From assembly GCF_000215995.1 (NCBI RefSeq), contig NC_015680.1, positions 434,001 to 498,000 of the forward strand: 64,000 bases of DNA. Direction: 5' to 3'. This stretch comes from Pyrococcus yayanosii CH1 (lineage in GTDB: Archaea > Methanobacteriota_B > Thermococci > Thermococcales > Thermococcaceae). Position numbers and translations under genes: made by a program. The notes under the pieces are model-generated. The model did not search any database. It was not told where the DNA came from and was given only the letters and a program-made list of their open reading frames with translations. Shown here piece by piece: positions 1 through 8,854 of the stretch; position 1 is the stretch's first letter; each line of letters begins with the position of its first letter.

Positions 1-78
1 GACGACTCCATCCGTTCCCTTCAGGGCTACCCTTCCACCCATCCCGGCTATTGGATTGATTATCAGTCCCACCCTCAT
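1..78 (-). CDS. ATP-NAD kinase-like protein, N-terminal fragment
   Basis: Only the first 26 codons lie in the window; the gene continues past the left edge. The peptide starts MRVGLIINPIAGMGG and goes on with a KGTDG stretch. This is the nucleotide-binding N-terminus seen in archaeal proteins annotated as ATP-NAD kinase family (diacylglycerol/NAD kinase fold). The ATG at 78 follows GGTGAGCGG, and the upstream channel-like gene ends at 83, so the two probably form one transcript. The assignment rests on a short stretch. Confidence 0.6.
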   Translation of the reverse strand, partial: MRVGLIINPIAGMGGRVALKGTDGVV

Positions 79-82
79 CCGC

Positions 83-1525
83 TCACCTCATGTACTTCCT
101 CGCGAAGACGGTAAGGAAAACGGCCCACATAAACATTCCGAAGATAGCCTCGACCGACGCTATCATCTTTCCAACTCCAACCGGGTGAAGGTCTCCATAG
201 CCAAGGGTCGTGGCTGTCACTATGCTGAAATAAACGTAGTCGAAGAAAGAATTCGTTACCTCCACGCTCCTCGTGAGGTAGTAAAAGAGAGGAAATACAC
301 CAAGCACAAGGGAGACCCAGAGGAAGACTGGCCTCCTCCAATCGGTTCCGTACTTGCAGGTCAGGTCCGCGAAAAGCCACTCGAAGAAGACCTCAAAAAG
401 TCTGAAAATCCTCCTAGGCGTCTTTGGTCCCCTAAGGTAGTGGTGAAGGAGCTTCTCCCTTCTGGCAATCATCTCAAGGTAATAGTATTCATCCGCCTTT
501 TCCTTGTCCCCGCTCCTCTCCCAAGTCGTTCTCGCTATCCTGTAGAAGACTTCCGCGAGGTAGGGATTGTTGAAGAGACAGTTCTCGATGACTATAAAGC
601 CCAATACCTCAAGCTCGGCGAGAAGATTGGGGAGGAACGTCAGGTTCCAAGTCTCATCGCTATAGAACCTTGAGTTCTTGAGAACAAAGTTGTTATGGAC
701 GGTAACGTGGACGAACTCGGGGTACCTTATCCTACTGTTCACGACTTCCGCGTGACCCGGGATGGAGGTATTCTCAATCGTGAGTCCTCCAATTAGAGCG
801 TTTATGTAGAGACGCACTTGCCTCTTGAAGCGGGGACTTTCATCGAACTTTATGCCGCCAATGTAGAGCATGTGGATCCGGACAGGCTTCCGTTTCCTAT
901 TAAACTCTATTCCCAACTCTTCAGCAAGCCTTTTTATGAGTGGATAGCGGGAGTTTATTGCTATTCTTCTGACGCCCCGTAGGTTCGAAAGCTCTACCCT
1001 ACCCGCCATCCTGCCCCTCTCGCCGTACTCTTCTTCCGCTGTTATCTGGGCTTCCCTGTATTCTACGGAGTTCAACATGACGTACTTTATTGAGCTGTTC
1101 CTGATGAGGATGGAAGATGAGAACTCAACGGAGCAGAGGCTGAGCCCGTAGAGGGTGGAGCCGTTCACGTAAAAGAAGTTAATCGACGATTCTATGACTA
1201 CCACGGATTCGACGTTCGTGTTGATGAGTGTGAGACCCTTGAGTTTTGAATTAGCTATAACAATCCGACCTATAGTGGAGTTCCTGAAGATGAGTGGTCC
1301 CTCAATGTCCTTTCCCGCTATCATGACCTCGTAGAGCTGAACGCCCTCGAAGTTCCTGACCCCCCTCTCGAGGGCCTTCTCGAATGCCCTCCTCTTTATT
1401 TCCTTAATCTTCTCGCCATAGAGGAGCTCTCCCTCCTCGAAGGGTATGTGGAGGGAGCAGTATTTGGAACCTTTTAGGGGCTTTCTCCGACATTTTTTGC
1501 CGTTTGAATAAGTGTACTCGCACAT
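83..1525 (-). CDS. pentapeptide-like repeat protein with C-terminal K+ channel pore
   Basis: A 480-residue membrane protein. Residues 2-27 carry a small Cys/His cluster (C-x9-C-x10-C-x2-H), probably a zinc knuckle. The middle, about residues 55-310, is rich in short hydrophobic/Asn/Ser repeats such as LIRNSSI and LINTNVE, which suggests a beta-helix of pentapeptide-like type. The C-terminus has two membrane segments (about 400-420 and 455-478) flanking a potassium-channel selectivity filter, TATTLGYGDL. Two-helix ion channels with this filter conduct K+. The start overlaps the stop of the upstream TrkA-C protein by one base (TAATG), so they are co-transcribed and translationally coupled. The gated ion and the role of the repeat domain are inferred. 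Confidence 0.8.
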   Translation of the reverse strand: MCEYTYSNGKKCRRKPLKGSKYCSLHIPFEEGELLYGEKIKEIKRRAFEKALERGVRNFEGVQLYEVMIAGKDIEGPLIFRNSTIGRIVIANSKLKGLTLINTNVESVVVIESSINFFYVNGSTLYGLSLCSVEFSSSILIRNSSIKYVMLNSVEYREAQITAEEEYGERGRMAGRVELSNLRGVRRIAINSRYPLIKRLAEELGIEFNRKRKPVRIHMLYIGGIKFDESPRFKRQVRLYINALIGGLTIENTSIPGHAEVVNSRIRYPEFVHVTVHNNFVLKNSRFYSDETWNLTFLPNLLAELEVLGFIVIENCLFNNPYLAEVFYRIARTTWERSGDKEKADEYYYLEMIARREKLLHHYLRGPKTPRRIFRLFEVFFEWLFADLTCKYGTDWRRPVFLWVSLVLGVFPLFYYLTRSVEVTNSFFDYVYFSIVTATTLGYGDLHPVGVGKMIASVEAIFGMFMWAVFLTVFARKYMR

Positions 1526-2310
1526 TAAATCCTTCCCTCCATTTCTTCCTGCATGCTCCTGAGCCTCGCCTTCTCGACTGCCTCCTCGTGCTCCGCCTTA
1601 CCTCTGGCTCCCTTAACCCTCCGGGAGAGGTTAAGTAGTGTGTCCTCCGGCCCGTACAGAATCACGAGGTCGCCGGGCATTATCTTCGTGTTGCCGTGCG
1701 GGGCCCCGATGTACACCTCCTTCCCGTTTACCTTCCTATATATTCCGAGGACGAGTACACCCTCCTTGTCGAGCTCCAGCTCCCTCAGGGTTTTGTTTGC
1801 AAGCCAGCTGTTCTTCTTAACCCTAATTTGGGATATTGAATAACCCCTCGTTATCCCAAGGAGCTGACTGTAGTCGTATATTCTCAGAGATGGAGCGAGA
1901 CGACCGAGAACTTTTCGGATAACCCTCCTCATTGCCCTCTCCACGAGCTTGGAGCGGAAGAAGATATACATGGCGATGAGGCCTACCACGAGAAGGAGAA
2001 GCCTTACTCCCGCCTGCTGCGGAGAGGTCTCCATAAAGCTCAGGACGAGGGTCGCTATTGCGGAGGTTATCCCAGCGCTACCGAGGAACATAAGGGTTCT
2101 TATGATCCTCCGCCTCACCGGATGGGCTACCACGTATTCGCTCTCGCTGGTGGTGAACCCAACCCCCGAGAAGGCAGACTGAGCCTGAAACGCCGCGACA
2201 TCCCTTGACAGGCCTGTCATCTCTAGGGCAACGGCCCCTATCCTAACGATAATGACGGAGATTAGAACGACCAGCAGGAAGGAGACGAGGGGTATTATGC
2301 CTAGGGCCAT
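1525..2310 (-). CDS. membrane protein with C-terminal TrkA-C (RCK-C) domain
   Basis: A protein of about 261 residues. Three hydrophobic segments lie in the first 130 residues (starting MALGIIPLVSFLLVVLISV). A TrkA-C-like beta-rich domain follows at about 155-230 (SWLANKTLRELELDKEGVLV, then KIMPGDLVILYGP), ending in a charged tail. TrkA-C domains bind nucleotides or small ligands and gate cation transporters. I placed the start at 2310 because a TATA-like TTATAAAGG lies about 25 bp upstream, giving a leaderless transcript; a longer reading frame to 2439 has no better start. It is coupled to the downstream K+ channel-like gene, so the two may form a regulated K+ channel or transporter. Confidence 0.75.
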   Translation of the reverse strand: MALGIIPLVSFLLVVLISVIIVRIGAVALEMTGLSRDVAAFQAQSAFSGVGFTTSESEYVVAHPVRRRIIRTLMFLGSAGITSAIATLVLSFMETSPQQAGVRLLLLVVGLIAMYIFFRSKLVERAMRRVIRKVLGRLAPSLRIYDYSQLLGITRGYSISQIRVKKNSWLANKTLRELELDKEGVLVLGIYRKVNGKEVYIGAPHGNTKIMPGDLVILYGPEDTLLNLSRRVKGARGKAEHEEAVEKARLRSMQEEMEGRI

Positions 2311-2425
2311 CGGCCCTAACTTGATGGATACCTTTATAACCCCTACCCCCAAAGGAGGGCGGGAATGATGAGGGAGATTTCGGCTGAGTGATGACGAGAC
2401 TCGCATGGGCTGACCCGGTGATAGT

Positions 2426-3397
2426 ATGAGGTGCTCCAAGTGTGGTAGGGAAGCAGTATATTTTGCAAGGTACGAAGGTAGATATTACTGCCACAGGCAT
2501 TTCAACGAGATGGTAGAGAGGAAAGTCAAGGCAACCATCAGGAAGTACCAGATGATACGGAGGGGCGAAAAGATAGGGGTTGCCGTGAGTGGTGGCAAGG
2601 ACAGCGTCGTTCTCATGCACCTTCTCGCGAAGCTCAGGAGGAAGTTCCCCTTCGAGCTTGTCGCCATAACGATAGACGAGGGAATAAGGGGTTACAGGGA
2701 CAGGAGCGTTGAAATCGCGAAGAGGAACGCGGAGCTTCTTGGCATTGAGCACCACATATACTCCTTCAGGGATTACATAGGCCTCACCCTTGACGAGACC
2801 GTCGAGATAATGGGCCCTCGTGAGGAGCGTGTCGGAGCCTGCTCATACTGCGGCGTCTGGAGAAGATGGCTTCTCAACTGCGCGGCGAGAGAACTCGGGG
2901 TTGACAAGCTGGCGGTTGGCCTAAACCTCGACGATGAGGTGCAAATGTTCCTCATGAACCTAATGAGGGGAGATGTAGCGAGGCTCGGCAGAACGGGTCC
3001 TTACTATGAAGAAATTCATGAGGGTCTCGTTCCGAGAATAAAACCCCTCCGCGAGGTTCCCGAGAAGGAGATCGTCCTTTATGCTGTTCTCAACGATATC
3101 GAGGTCGATCTGAGCGAGTGTCCCTACGCCGTTGAGGCCTTTAGGGCCGAGATAAGGGACTGGCTCAACGAGATGGAGGAAAAGCATCCGGGCACAAAGT
3201 ATCAGCTCCTCAGGAGCTATGACAGACTCTTCCCCCTCATAGCTAAGACCTACGCGAGGGAGATAGGGCTTAACCGCTGCAAGCTCTGCGGCCAGCCGAC
3301 GGCGGGGAAGATATGCAAGGCCTGCCAGTTCAGACTTCAGGTCGTGGAGAGGGCGAGAAAGAAGGGCATTGCTTTCACTCTTCAAGGAGAACCATAA
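2426..3397 (+). CDS. ttuA: tRNA 2-thiolation enzyme TtuA (TtuA/Ncs6 family)
   Basis: A 323-residue PP-loop ATPase that adenylates and thiolates a tRNA uridine. In Thermococcales and Thermus the product is 2-thio-m5U54, which stabilises tRNA at high temperature. Visible features: an N-terminal zinc site (CSKCG, then CHRH), the PP-loop SGGKDS at about 55-60, the CSYCG pair and a later Cys in SECPYA (expected Fe-S ligands), and a C-terminal zinc site (CKLCG, then CKACQ). The domain order and length match archaeal TtuA. GGTGAT precedes the ATG. The gene converges on the eL34-cmk-eL14 operon and diverges from the K+ channel pair. Confidence 0.9.
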   Translation: MRCSKCGREAVYFARYEGRYYCHRHFNEMVERKVKATIRKYQMIRRGEKIGVAVSGGKDSVVLMHLLAKLRRKFPFELVAITIDEGIRGYRDRSVEIAKRNAELLGIEHHIYSFRDYIGLTLDETVEIMGPREERVGACSYCGVWRRWLLNCAARELGVDKLAVGLNLDDEVQMFLMNLMRGDVARLGRTGPYYEEIHEGLVPRIKPLREVPEKEIVLYAVLNDIEVDLSECPYAVEAFRAEIRDWLNEMEEKHPGTKYQLLRSYDRLFPLIAKTYAREIGLNRCKLCGQPTAGKICKACQFRLQVVERARKKGIAFTLQGEP

Positions 3398-3419
3398 CTG
3401 CCAGAAGGATGGAGGAGGG

Positions 3420-3671
3420 TCAGGCCAGGCTTATGCCGGCCTGCTCAAGGGCCTGCCTGACCTCCTCGTCGGAGGCGCCCCTCGGGATGTTAATCTTCTC
3501 GGGGAGGGGCTCGATGTGCTTTATGTTCATCCTCCTGCGCTTTACTTTGTTGAGGCCGGCCCCGGTAACGAGCACGAAGTTCTTGTCTATGATGTCCACG
3601 ACCACGACCTTCTGTCCTGCCCTCCTTCCGGCTATTATAACACCAATCCTACCGACCTCGATCGCAGGCAT
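3420..3671 (-). CDS. rpl14e: 50S ribosomal protein eL14
   Basis: An 83-residue protein starting [20 protein letters not shown], the KOW-like N-terminus of eL14, with the usual basic middle ([14 protein letters not shown]). It is the normal length for archaeal eL14. It is the last gene of an eL34-cmk-eL14 operon: its ATG directly follows the cmk stop, so translation is coupled. This gene trio is conserved in Thermococcales. Confidence 0.95.
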   Translation of the reverse strand: MPAIEVGRIGVIIAGRRAGQKVVVVDIIDKNFVLVTGAGLNKVKRRRMNIKHIEPLPEKINIPRGASDEEVRQALEQAGISLA

Positions 3672-4250
3672 TCATCCCACCTCCTTCTCTTTTTTCGACC
3701 CCGCGTCGCCGACGGGGTCAAGGTGGTCGATGGCGGCCTTCACGATGGCGAAGACCCCATCGGGCGACCATTTCGAAGTGTCGATTATCAGGTCGTAGAT
3801 GGAGAGGTCGTTGATGTCGATTCCATATAAGTTTAAATATCTTTTCCTGTTCTGCATTTCTCTCTCGGCGATTTTCATGAAGGCCTCCTCGACGCTTATA
3901 CCCTCCCTGCGGGCAACCCTCTCGGCCCTCACCCTTATGGGGGCGTCGAGCCATATCTTCAGATCTGCGTTCTTTACCATCCATCCGGCGAGACGACCTT
4001 CAATTACCACGTTGCACTCCTTTGCGGCCTCGATTTGGCGCCTGTCAACCTCCCTGTCTATCTCGGGATGTAGCTCGGCATACTTTTGGAACTCCTCAAG
4101 GGTCATGCCGTGCTCCTTGGCCATCTGCCTGAAGATGAGGCCCGCGTAAACGTGCTTGAAGCCGTAGTACTCTGCAAGCTTCCTGCAGAGGGTTGTGGTT
4201 CCTGAACCTGCCAAACCACTTACGGTTACGACGAGGCACCCCTTGGGCAT
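3672..4250 (-). CDS. cmk: cytidylate (CMP/dCMP) kinase
   Basis: A 192-residue P-loop kinase phosphorylating CMP and dCMP to the diphosphates. The Walker A motif SGLAGSGTTT is at about 11-20, followed by the archaeal Cmk signature (YAGLIFRQMA) and a lid-region run of basic residues (RVARREG, REMQNRKRY). The length fits the archaeal family. It sits between two ribosomal protein genes, 11 nt after eL34 and abutting eL14, an arrangement that couples nucleotide supply to translation genes. GGGGTG precedes the ATG. Confidence 0.93.
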   Translation of the reverse strand: MPKGCLVVTVSGLAGSGTTTLCRKLAEYYGFKHVYAGLIFRQMAKEHGMTLEEFQKYAELHPEIDREVDRRQIEAAKECNVVIEGRLAGWMVKNADLKIWLDAPIRVRAERVARREGISVEEAFMKIAEREMQNRKRYLNLYGIDINDLSIYDLIIDTSKWSPDGVFAIVKAAIDHLDPVGDAGSKKEKEVG

Positions 4251-4261
4251 GGGGCACCCCT

Positions 4262-4531
4262 TCAGCTGAGCTGGGCCCTAATTTGCTCTTTCATTGCCCT
4301 GCGCATGCATTTGGGACAGAGGTGTGGATAAGGCCTCTCGGGCCTCTTCTTGGTCTTGGGAAGCTTCCTGAGCTCGACGGGCCTGCCCCTGGGTATCCCG
4401 TTGAGGGGCCTGCCGCAGATGGCGCAGTGAGCGATCTTTGGCTTCCTCCTCTCGAAGTGGATAACCACCCTTCCGCCAGGCGTCCTGACGTACTTCCTCC
4501 TCCATGACCTTGACCTGTACATAGGCTTCAT
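4262..4531 (-). CDS. rpl34e: 50S ribosomal protein eL34
   Basis: An 89-residue basic protein starting [20 protein letters not shown], with a zinc-ribbon made of CAIC and CPKC pairs. This is typical of archaeal eL34. I chose the ATG at 4531, preceded at normal spacing by GAGGTGG; a GTG three codons upstream would overlap that site. It is the first gene of the eL34-cmk-eL14 operon. Confidence 0.94.
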   Translation of the reverse strand: MKPMYRSRSWRRKYVRTPGGRVVIHFERRKPKIAHCAICGRPLNGIPRGRPVELRKLPKTKKRPERPYPHLCPKCMRRAMKEQIRAQLS

Positions 4532-4626
4532 TCTCTCCACCTCGGCTATGCATTTAGGGGAGCATTTTTAAATTTAACCCGGAATAAGTTTAAAAGCCTC
4601 CTCCTTTAGGCTTGGGTGGTGGTGGG

Positions 4627-4881
4627 ATGGAGCCAAGACCGATGATCCTTGAGGGAGAGCCAGAGGTTGTTCCCGGAGGAGAGGAAGAGGTAGAGGCTAG
4701 CGAGGAGACCGTGGAGCAGTTCTTCGCTCACAGCAAGGGAAATACCGTCTACATATCCTTTGCGACCACGGACGCCAAGATAACCATAGGTATAAGCCAC
4801 GACAAAGCCACCCTGGAAGAGATGGTTAGGGCTGTTAAAGAGCTCATCTTGGAGTTTAAGGAGAGAAGGGGTAGGGTATGA
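4627..4881 (+). CDS. small acidic protein of unknown function
   Basis: An 84-residue protein. The N-terminal third is acidic and probably disordered (EGEPEVVPGGEEEVEASEET). The rest looks like a small alpha/beta fold ending in an amphipathic helix (EEMVRAVKELILEFKERRGR). I do not recognise the family. The ATG at 4627 follows a GGTGGTGGG site. The stop overlaps the start of the downstream radical SAM gene (ATGA), so the two are translationally coupled and probably work together. A TTTAAAAG TATA-like element lies about 35 bp upstream. Confidence 0.7.
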   Translation: MEPRPMILEGEPEVVPGGEEEVEASEETVEQFFAHSKGNTVYISFATTDAKITIGISHDKATLEEMVRAVKELILEFKERRGRV

Positions 4882-5900
4882 GGGAGTTAGAGAAAGCAAA
4901 AAAAGCTCTTCCCAAATATTTTGCAATCCTTGAGGGGGAAGATGTTCCCAATTTCTTCCTCGTGAGGAAGGTAGGCGTTGACTTCTCTCCTGATGCCCCT
5001 CTGGATGACCTCTGGACAAAGCATGGGGAAGGCCTGGACAGACTAAGGGAGAACGACCTCAGGGAGGGCCCGAAAAACCTGCTCGACCTTAAGGTGGCCA
5101 TCGCGGAGAGGATTCTGGAGAGCTGTCACCTCTGCGAGATTAAGTGCGGAGTCAATAGGAAGAGGGATATCGGATATTGTCGCGTCAGGGAAAGCCTCGT
5201 CGCCAGCGACTTCCTGCACCTCGGAGAGGAGCCGGAGTTGGTGCCATCTTACACCATCTTCTTCAGCGGGTGCAACTTCCGCTGCGTCTTCTGCCAGAAC
5301 TGGGACATAAGCCAGTTCCGCGTTGGCGTGCCCTACGACCCTCACATTATGGCGAGGAAAATAGAGCTGGCATTTGCCGAGGGGGCTAAGAACGTCAACT
5401 TCGTCGGCGGCGAGCCTACGCCAAACCTACCATTCATACTTGAAACACTAAGGCACGTTAGGGTTCCAATCCCCGTTATCTGGAACTCAAACATGTATAT
5501 GAGCGAGGCCGCGATGAAGCTCCTGGATGGTATAGTGGACATATATCTAGGTGACTTCAAGTGGGGCAACGACGAATGCGCCCTTAAATATTCGAAGGCT
5601 CCCCGCTACTGGGCCGTTGTAACCCGGAACTTCCTCCTCGCGAAGGGGCACTTTAGAGCTGAGTTCCTAATAAGGCACCTCGTGATGCCCGGCCACCTCG
5701 AGTGCTGCACGAGGCCGATTCTGGAGTGGGTAGCGGAGAACCTCGGCCGGGACGTGCGGGTTAACGTCATGTTCCAGTATAGGCCTGAGTACAAGGCTGA
5801 TGAATACCCAGAAATTAACAGGCTTCTCTGGGGAGAGGAGATGGAAAGGGCCGAAATGATTGTAAAGGAGCTCGGCCTCAGGAACGCCTTGGTGGGCTAA
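4878..5900 (+). CDS. radical SAM protein, PflA/COG1313-like
   Basis: A 340-residue protein. An N-terminal Cys region (CHLCEIKCGVNRKRDIGYC) precedes the radical SAM cluster motif CNFRCVFC at about 133-140, which binds a [4Fe-4S] cluster and S-adenosylmethionine. The downstream GGEPTPN is the SAM-binding glycine motif. The organisation matches the COG1313 'PflX-like' group, whose substrates are largely unknown. It overlaps the small acidic protein upstream (ATGA) and abuts a DUF192 gene downstream, giving a three-gene operon. Confidence 0.85.
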   Translation: MRELEKAKKALPKYFAILEGEDVPNFFLVRKVGVDFSPDAPLDDLWTKHGEGLDRLRENDLREGPKNLLDLKVAIAERILESCHLCEIKCGVNRKRDIGYCRVRESLVASDFLHLGEEPELVPSYTIFFSGCNFRCVFCQNWDISQFRVGVPYDPHIMARKIELAFAEGAKNVNFVGGEPTPNLPFILETLRHVRVPIPVIWNSNMYMSEAAMKLLDGIVDIYLGDFKWGNDECALKYSKAPRYWAVVTRNFLLAKGHFRAEFLIRHLVMPGHLECCTRPILEWVAENLGRDVRVNVMFQYRPEYKADEYPEINRLLWGEEMERAEMIVKELGLRNALVG

Positions 5901-6242
5901 ATGCTGAGAAACGATACAAAGGGGAAGGTGTGGACGGGGGAAGTTTGTATCGCGGATACGTTCCTTAAGAGGTTCCTTGGCCTGATGTTCCGCCGGGTAA
6001 CCTACGCCCTCATCCTCGTTCTACCGACCGAAACACGGACCAACGCTTCAATTCACGGCTTCTTTATGAGGGAGCCCATAGACGTCATCTTCCTTGACTC
6101 CGAGAGACGGGTTGTTGATATGACCCTGCTTAAGCCTTGGCACGTTTACCTTCCAAAAAGGCCGGCTCGCTACGTGGTGGAGGGGCCCGTGGGCCTTATA
6201 AGTGCCCTGAACGCGGAGGAAGGGGATGTTATAACCTGGTGA
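5901..6242 (+). CDS. DUF192 family protein
   Basis: A 113-residue protein of the DUF192 fold: an early [11 protein letters not shown] segment, the central [15 protein letters not shown] core, and the closing RYVVEGP...G-D-V-I-T-W. The family is widespread in archaea and bacteria and its biochemical role is not settled. There is no signal peptide here, unlike many bacterial members. The ATG follows the radical SAM stop directly, so it ends that operon. The 3' end overlaps the convergent taw3 gene by 14 bp. Confidence 0.85.
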   Translation: MLRNDTKGKVWTGEVCIADTFLKRFLGLMFRRVTYALILVLPTETRTNASIHGFFMREPIDVIFLDSERRVVDMTLLKPWHVYLPKRPARYVVEGPVGLISALNAEEGDVITW

Positions 6243-6816
6243 CGGCTTCCTCAAGCCTCTTAAGCTTTCCTTTAAACCTCCTGAGCTGGGCATTTGCAAT
6301 CTCCACTATTCTGGCCAGGTAGTTCTCATCGACCCATAGCGTTCCGTTCAGACCAAGGGGCACGTCCATTCTCTCAGTTGAGCGGATTTCGACTATCAGC
6401 TTTCTTTCGCTTACGCTTTTTATGCAGGAGTACTTGAAGCCCGCCCCGATAGCGAGGTTGAGGAGCTTTAGAGCATCTTCCAACGTTCTTGCCCCAACGT
6501 GGAGTATGGGGCTCCTCACGAGGAACCATAGCTGGCCTTTTCTATGCTTCCTCACAGCCCCAAGGACCTCCTCAAGGGAAACCTCTCGGTGCCATTTACC
6601 AAGCCAAACGGCATTAACCTTGTCTCCGAAGTTGGGCATCTCCATAACTGATATTCGGCCCGAGCAGGAGGAGGTGGTAAAATAGCTGGGAAGGGCGTTG
6701 AACTTCCCCAGGAGGGGAATTATGTCTTCATCGACATCTCCCCTCTCCATGGCCGCCCTGAGTTTTTCGAGGGCCTTCCTTTTCTCGGCCTCGAAGCTCT
6801 TCGTGAAGGGGAGCAC
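6229..6816 (-). CDS. taw3: tRNA(Phe) wybutosine-derivative methyltransferase Taw3
   Basis: A 195-residue member of the Taw3/TYW3 family, which methylates the 4-demethylwyosine-type base at position 37 of tRNA(Phe). The family core is visible: an early [14 protein letters not shown] segment, then ...[21 protein letters not shown], and an [10 protein letters not shown] segment. The GTG start at 6816 follows GGGGGTG and lies 1 nt after the stop of the upstream helicase gene, so the pair forms an operon. The 3' end overlaps the convergent DUF192 gene. Confidence 0.9.
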   Translation of the reverse strand: MLPFTKSFEAEKRKALEKLRAAMERGDVDEDIIPLLGKFNALPSYFTTSSCSGRISVMEMPNFGDKVNAVWLGKWHREVSLEEVLGAVRKHRKGQLWFLVRSPILHVGARTLEDALKLLNLAIGAGFKYSCIKSVSERKLIVEIRSTERMDVPLGLNGTLWVDENYLARIVEIANAQLRRFKGKLKRLEEAVTRL

Positions 6817-6817
6817 C

Positions 6818-8788
6818 TTACACCCCCCTCAACTCTCTCGCGTCCACGAGCTTGCCCTTCTCCTTCACGAACTCCACGAGCCTTTTGTAGGTCGGGTGGG
6901 AGCTTAAGGTCGCGGAGTCACCCACGATTATGAGCTTCCTTTTGGCTCTTGTCAGGGAGACGTTCAGTCTCCTTAAATCCCTGAGGAATCCAATCTCGCC
7001 CCTCTCATTGGAGCGAACGAGCGAGAGTATTATAACCTCCTTCTCCCTCCCCTGATAACCGTCAACCGTCTTGACCTCAACATCTTCCGGAACGTTTAGG
7101 CTTATCAGGTCCCTCTGGTCATCGTAGGGAGTTATGACGCCTATCCACTCTGGCTTAACTCCCATCTCGATGAGCTTCCCGACGATTGTCGCAACTATCT
7201 TGGCCTCAAGCGGGTTTTCCCTCGATTCACTTCCCCTCCTTTGTCTCTCCCACTTGTCATGCCTATGAGCCGTGTCTATGAACACGAGGACGTTCTCCGG
7301 CCTTAGTATTTCGGCCCAGGGTTCGCTGAACCCTGGCTCCTTAACGCCCAGGTCGGCGAGCGTTATATTCTTGACGCTCTCGTCGGCGATTATTTTTCCC
7401 TCGTAGAACTCCCTACTTGGAAAGGCCATTAGGCGCTCGTTCATCCTGTATTGGATGTTCAGCATGGCACTCTTCTCGGGGTAGCGTTCTATGAGCCCCT
7501 CGAAGAGAGTTTTGGAGAGGGCTTGGGCCTCAAGGCTGAGGATGGTTGGGGGCAGTTGCCTGTGGTCACCCGCAAGTATGAACCGCTCCACCCTGTTTAT
7601 CGGAATCAGTATGCTCGGTATGGTTGCCTGCGTTGCCTCGTCTATGACGGCAACATCGAAGTCAGCCACGTCAAGGATTTCAAGAGCGGCCGAGGAGTTC
7701 GTCGTCAGGACAACATCGGCCTCCCTTATAATTTCCCGCGCTATCCTCTCCTCAAGCTTTCTCGCCTCATCGAAGGCCTTTTGGACCTGCCGGTTGAGCT
7801 TTATCCATTCCGCCATCTCCCTTATCAAACGTGCAGGGACACCCCTTGCCCCTATCCCCCTCTCAGCAAGCCTGAGTATTTCGTTGTCGCTCAGGCCGCG
7901 CCTGAACTTAGGCAGCGGCTTCGTGTAAGTGTCCCTCTTCTCCGCGAGCCCCTGGGCCGTTACGAGAAGCTCCCTCAGTTCACCATAAAGCTCGTGCCGG
8001 GTCATCTGATAGGCGAGGGTCGTCTCATGGAGGTGCTTCGACACTCGGCTAGGATGCCCGATGCGGACGACATTCAACTCTGCCAGCCTCTCGACTAGGT
8101 TGTCCACGGCGACGTTGCTCTCTGCCGTCGCTAGAACCTTGTTGCCGCGCTTTACTTCCTGCCTGATTAGCTCTGCTAGGGTTCTTGTCTTCCCGGTCCC
8201 GAATGGGCCGTGGATGAGGAAGAAGTCGGAGCTTCCAAGGGCGAGGCTTACAGCTTTTTTCTGGCTCGCGTTCAGCCTCTTATCTATTGGCTCGAACTCG
8301 ACAGGTTCACTTTTTTCCGGTTCCCTGAGGCCAAGATAGAACTCTAGGGCCTTTCTTCCACCCTCCCTCAGGTTGTCAAGGTTCTCAAGCCAGCGCCTAA
8401 AGGTTATGTCGTTGGCGTAGAGGTCAAGCCGGATTCCCTTGAGAGCCCATTCCGGCACGGTTTCGAGGGCGACGGTTATGAAGCGCTTTCCCTTTTCGAC
8501 AACCGTCCCCACGAGGTCGCTCTTCAGTGGGTCTCTCTTGCTGATTACTACCAAATCGCCAACGCTTATTTCTGTCTTTATCTCTCTCTCGCGGCCGTAT
8601 CTGACGAGAAAATAACCAAGTTCTTCACCCACCACCTTCCCGTTGAGGCCGAGAATCGCCCTACCAAGCTTTTCCCTCTCCCTTCCACTCAGCCTTCTCA
8701 TCTCTAACCTCATGGCCTCTATTTCAGCCTCTCTCTCGATTTCAACGAGTTCTTTTAGCTTGTTTACGAATCCCTTTATGCTCACCAT
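6818..8788 (-). CDS. superfamily 1B (Upf1/IGHMBP2-like) helicase
   Basis: A protein of about 656 residues. An N-terminal coiled-coil and beta-barrel region precedes the helicase core: Walker A GPFGTGKT at about 198-205, motif II DEATQAT, motif III GDHRQLPP, then QYRM, motif V (TVDGYQGRE) and motif VI (NVSLTRAKRKL). The order is that of Upf1/IGHMBP2-type 5'-3' RNA/DNA helicases found across Thermococcales. The start at 8788 follows GGGGCGG; the overlapping GTG just downstream is an alternative. It is the first gene of an operon with taw3. Its physiological substrate is unknown. Confidence 0.88.
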   Translation of the reverse strand: MVSIKGFVNKLKELVEIEREAEIEAMRLEMRRLSGREREKLGRAILGLNGKVVGEELGYFLVRYGREREIKTEISVGDLVVISKRDPLKSDLVGTVVEKGKRFITVALETVPEWALKGIRLDLYANDITFRRWLENLDNLREGGRKALEFYLGLREPEKSEPVEFEPIDKRLNASQKKAVSLALGSSDFFLIHGPFGTGKTRTLAELIRQEVKRGNKVLATAESNVAVDNLVERLAELNVVRIGHPSRVSKHLHETTLAYQMTRHELYGELRELLVTAQGLAEKRDTYTKPLPKFRRGLSDNEILRLAERGIGARGVPARLIREMAEWIKLNRQVQKAFDEARKLEERIAREIIREADVVLTTNSSAALEILDVADFDVAVIDEATQATIPSILIPINRVERFILAGDHRQLPPTILSLEAQALSKTLFEGLIERYPEKSAMLNIQYRMNERLMAFPSREFYEGKIIADESVKNITLADLGVKEPGFSEPWAEILRPENVLVFIDTAHRHDKWERQRRGSESRENPLEAKIVATIVGKLIEMGVKPEWIGVITPYDDQRDLISLNVPEDVEVKTVDGYQGREKEVIILSLVRSNERGEIGFLRDLRRLNVSLTRAKRKLIIVGDSATLSSHPTYKRLVEFVKEKGKLVDARELRGV

Positions 8789-8854
8789 CCGCCCCAGCCT
8801 CGCCGGCAAGGATTAAAATCTTTTTGTAAATGCAAAATCGAGATGGTGGTTGAA

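Noticed and set aside
4606-5019. Minus-strand open frames opposite the radical SAM operon
   Set aside because: They are antisense shadows without ribosome sites or recognisable composition; the plus-strand genes explain the region.
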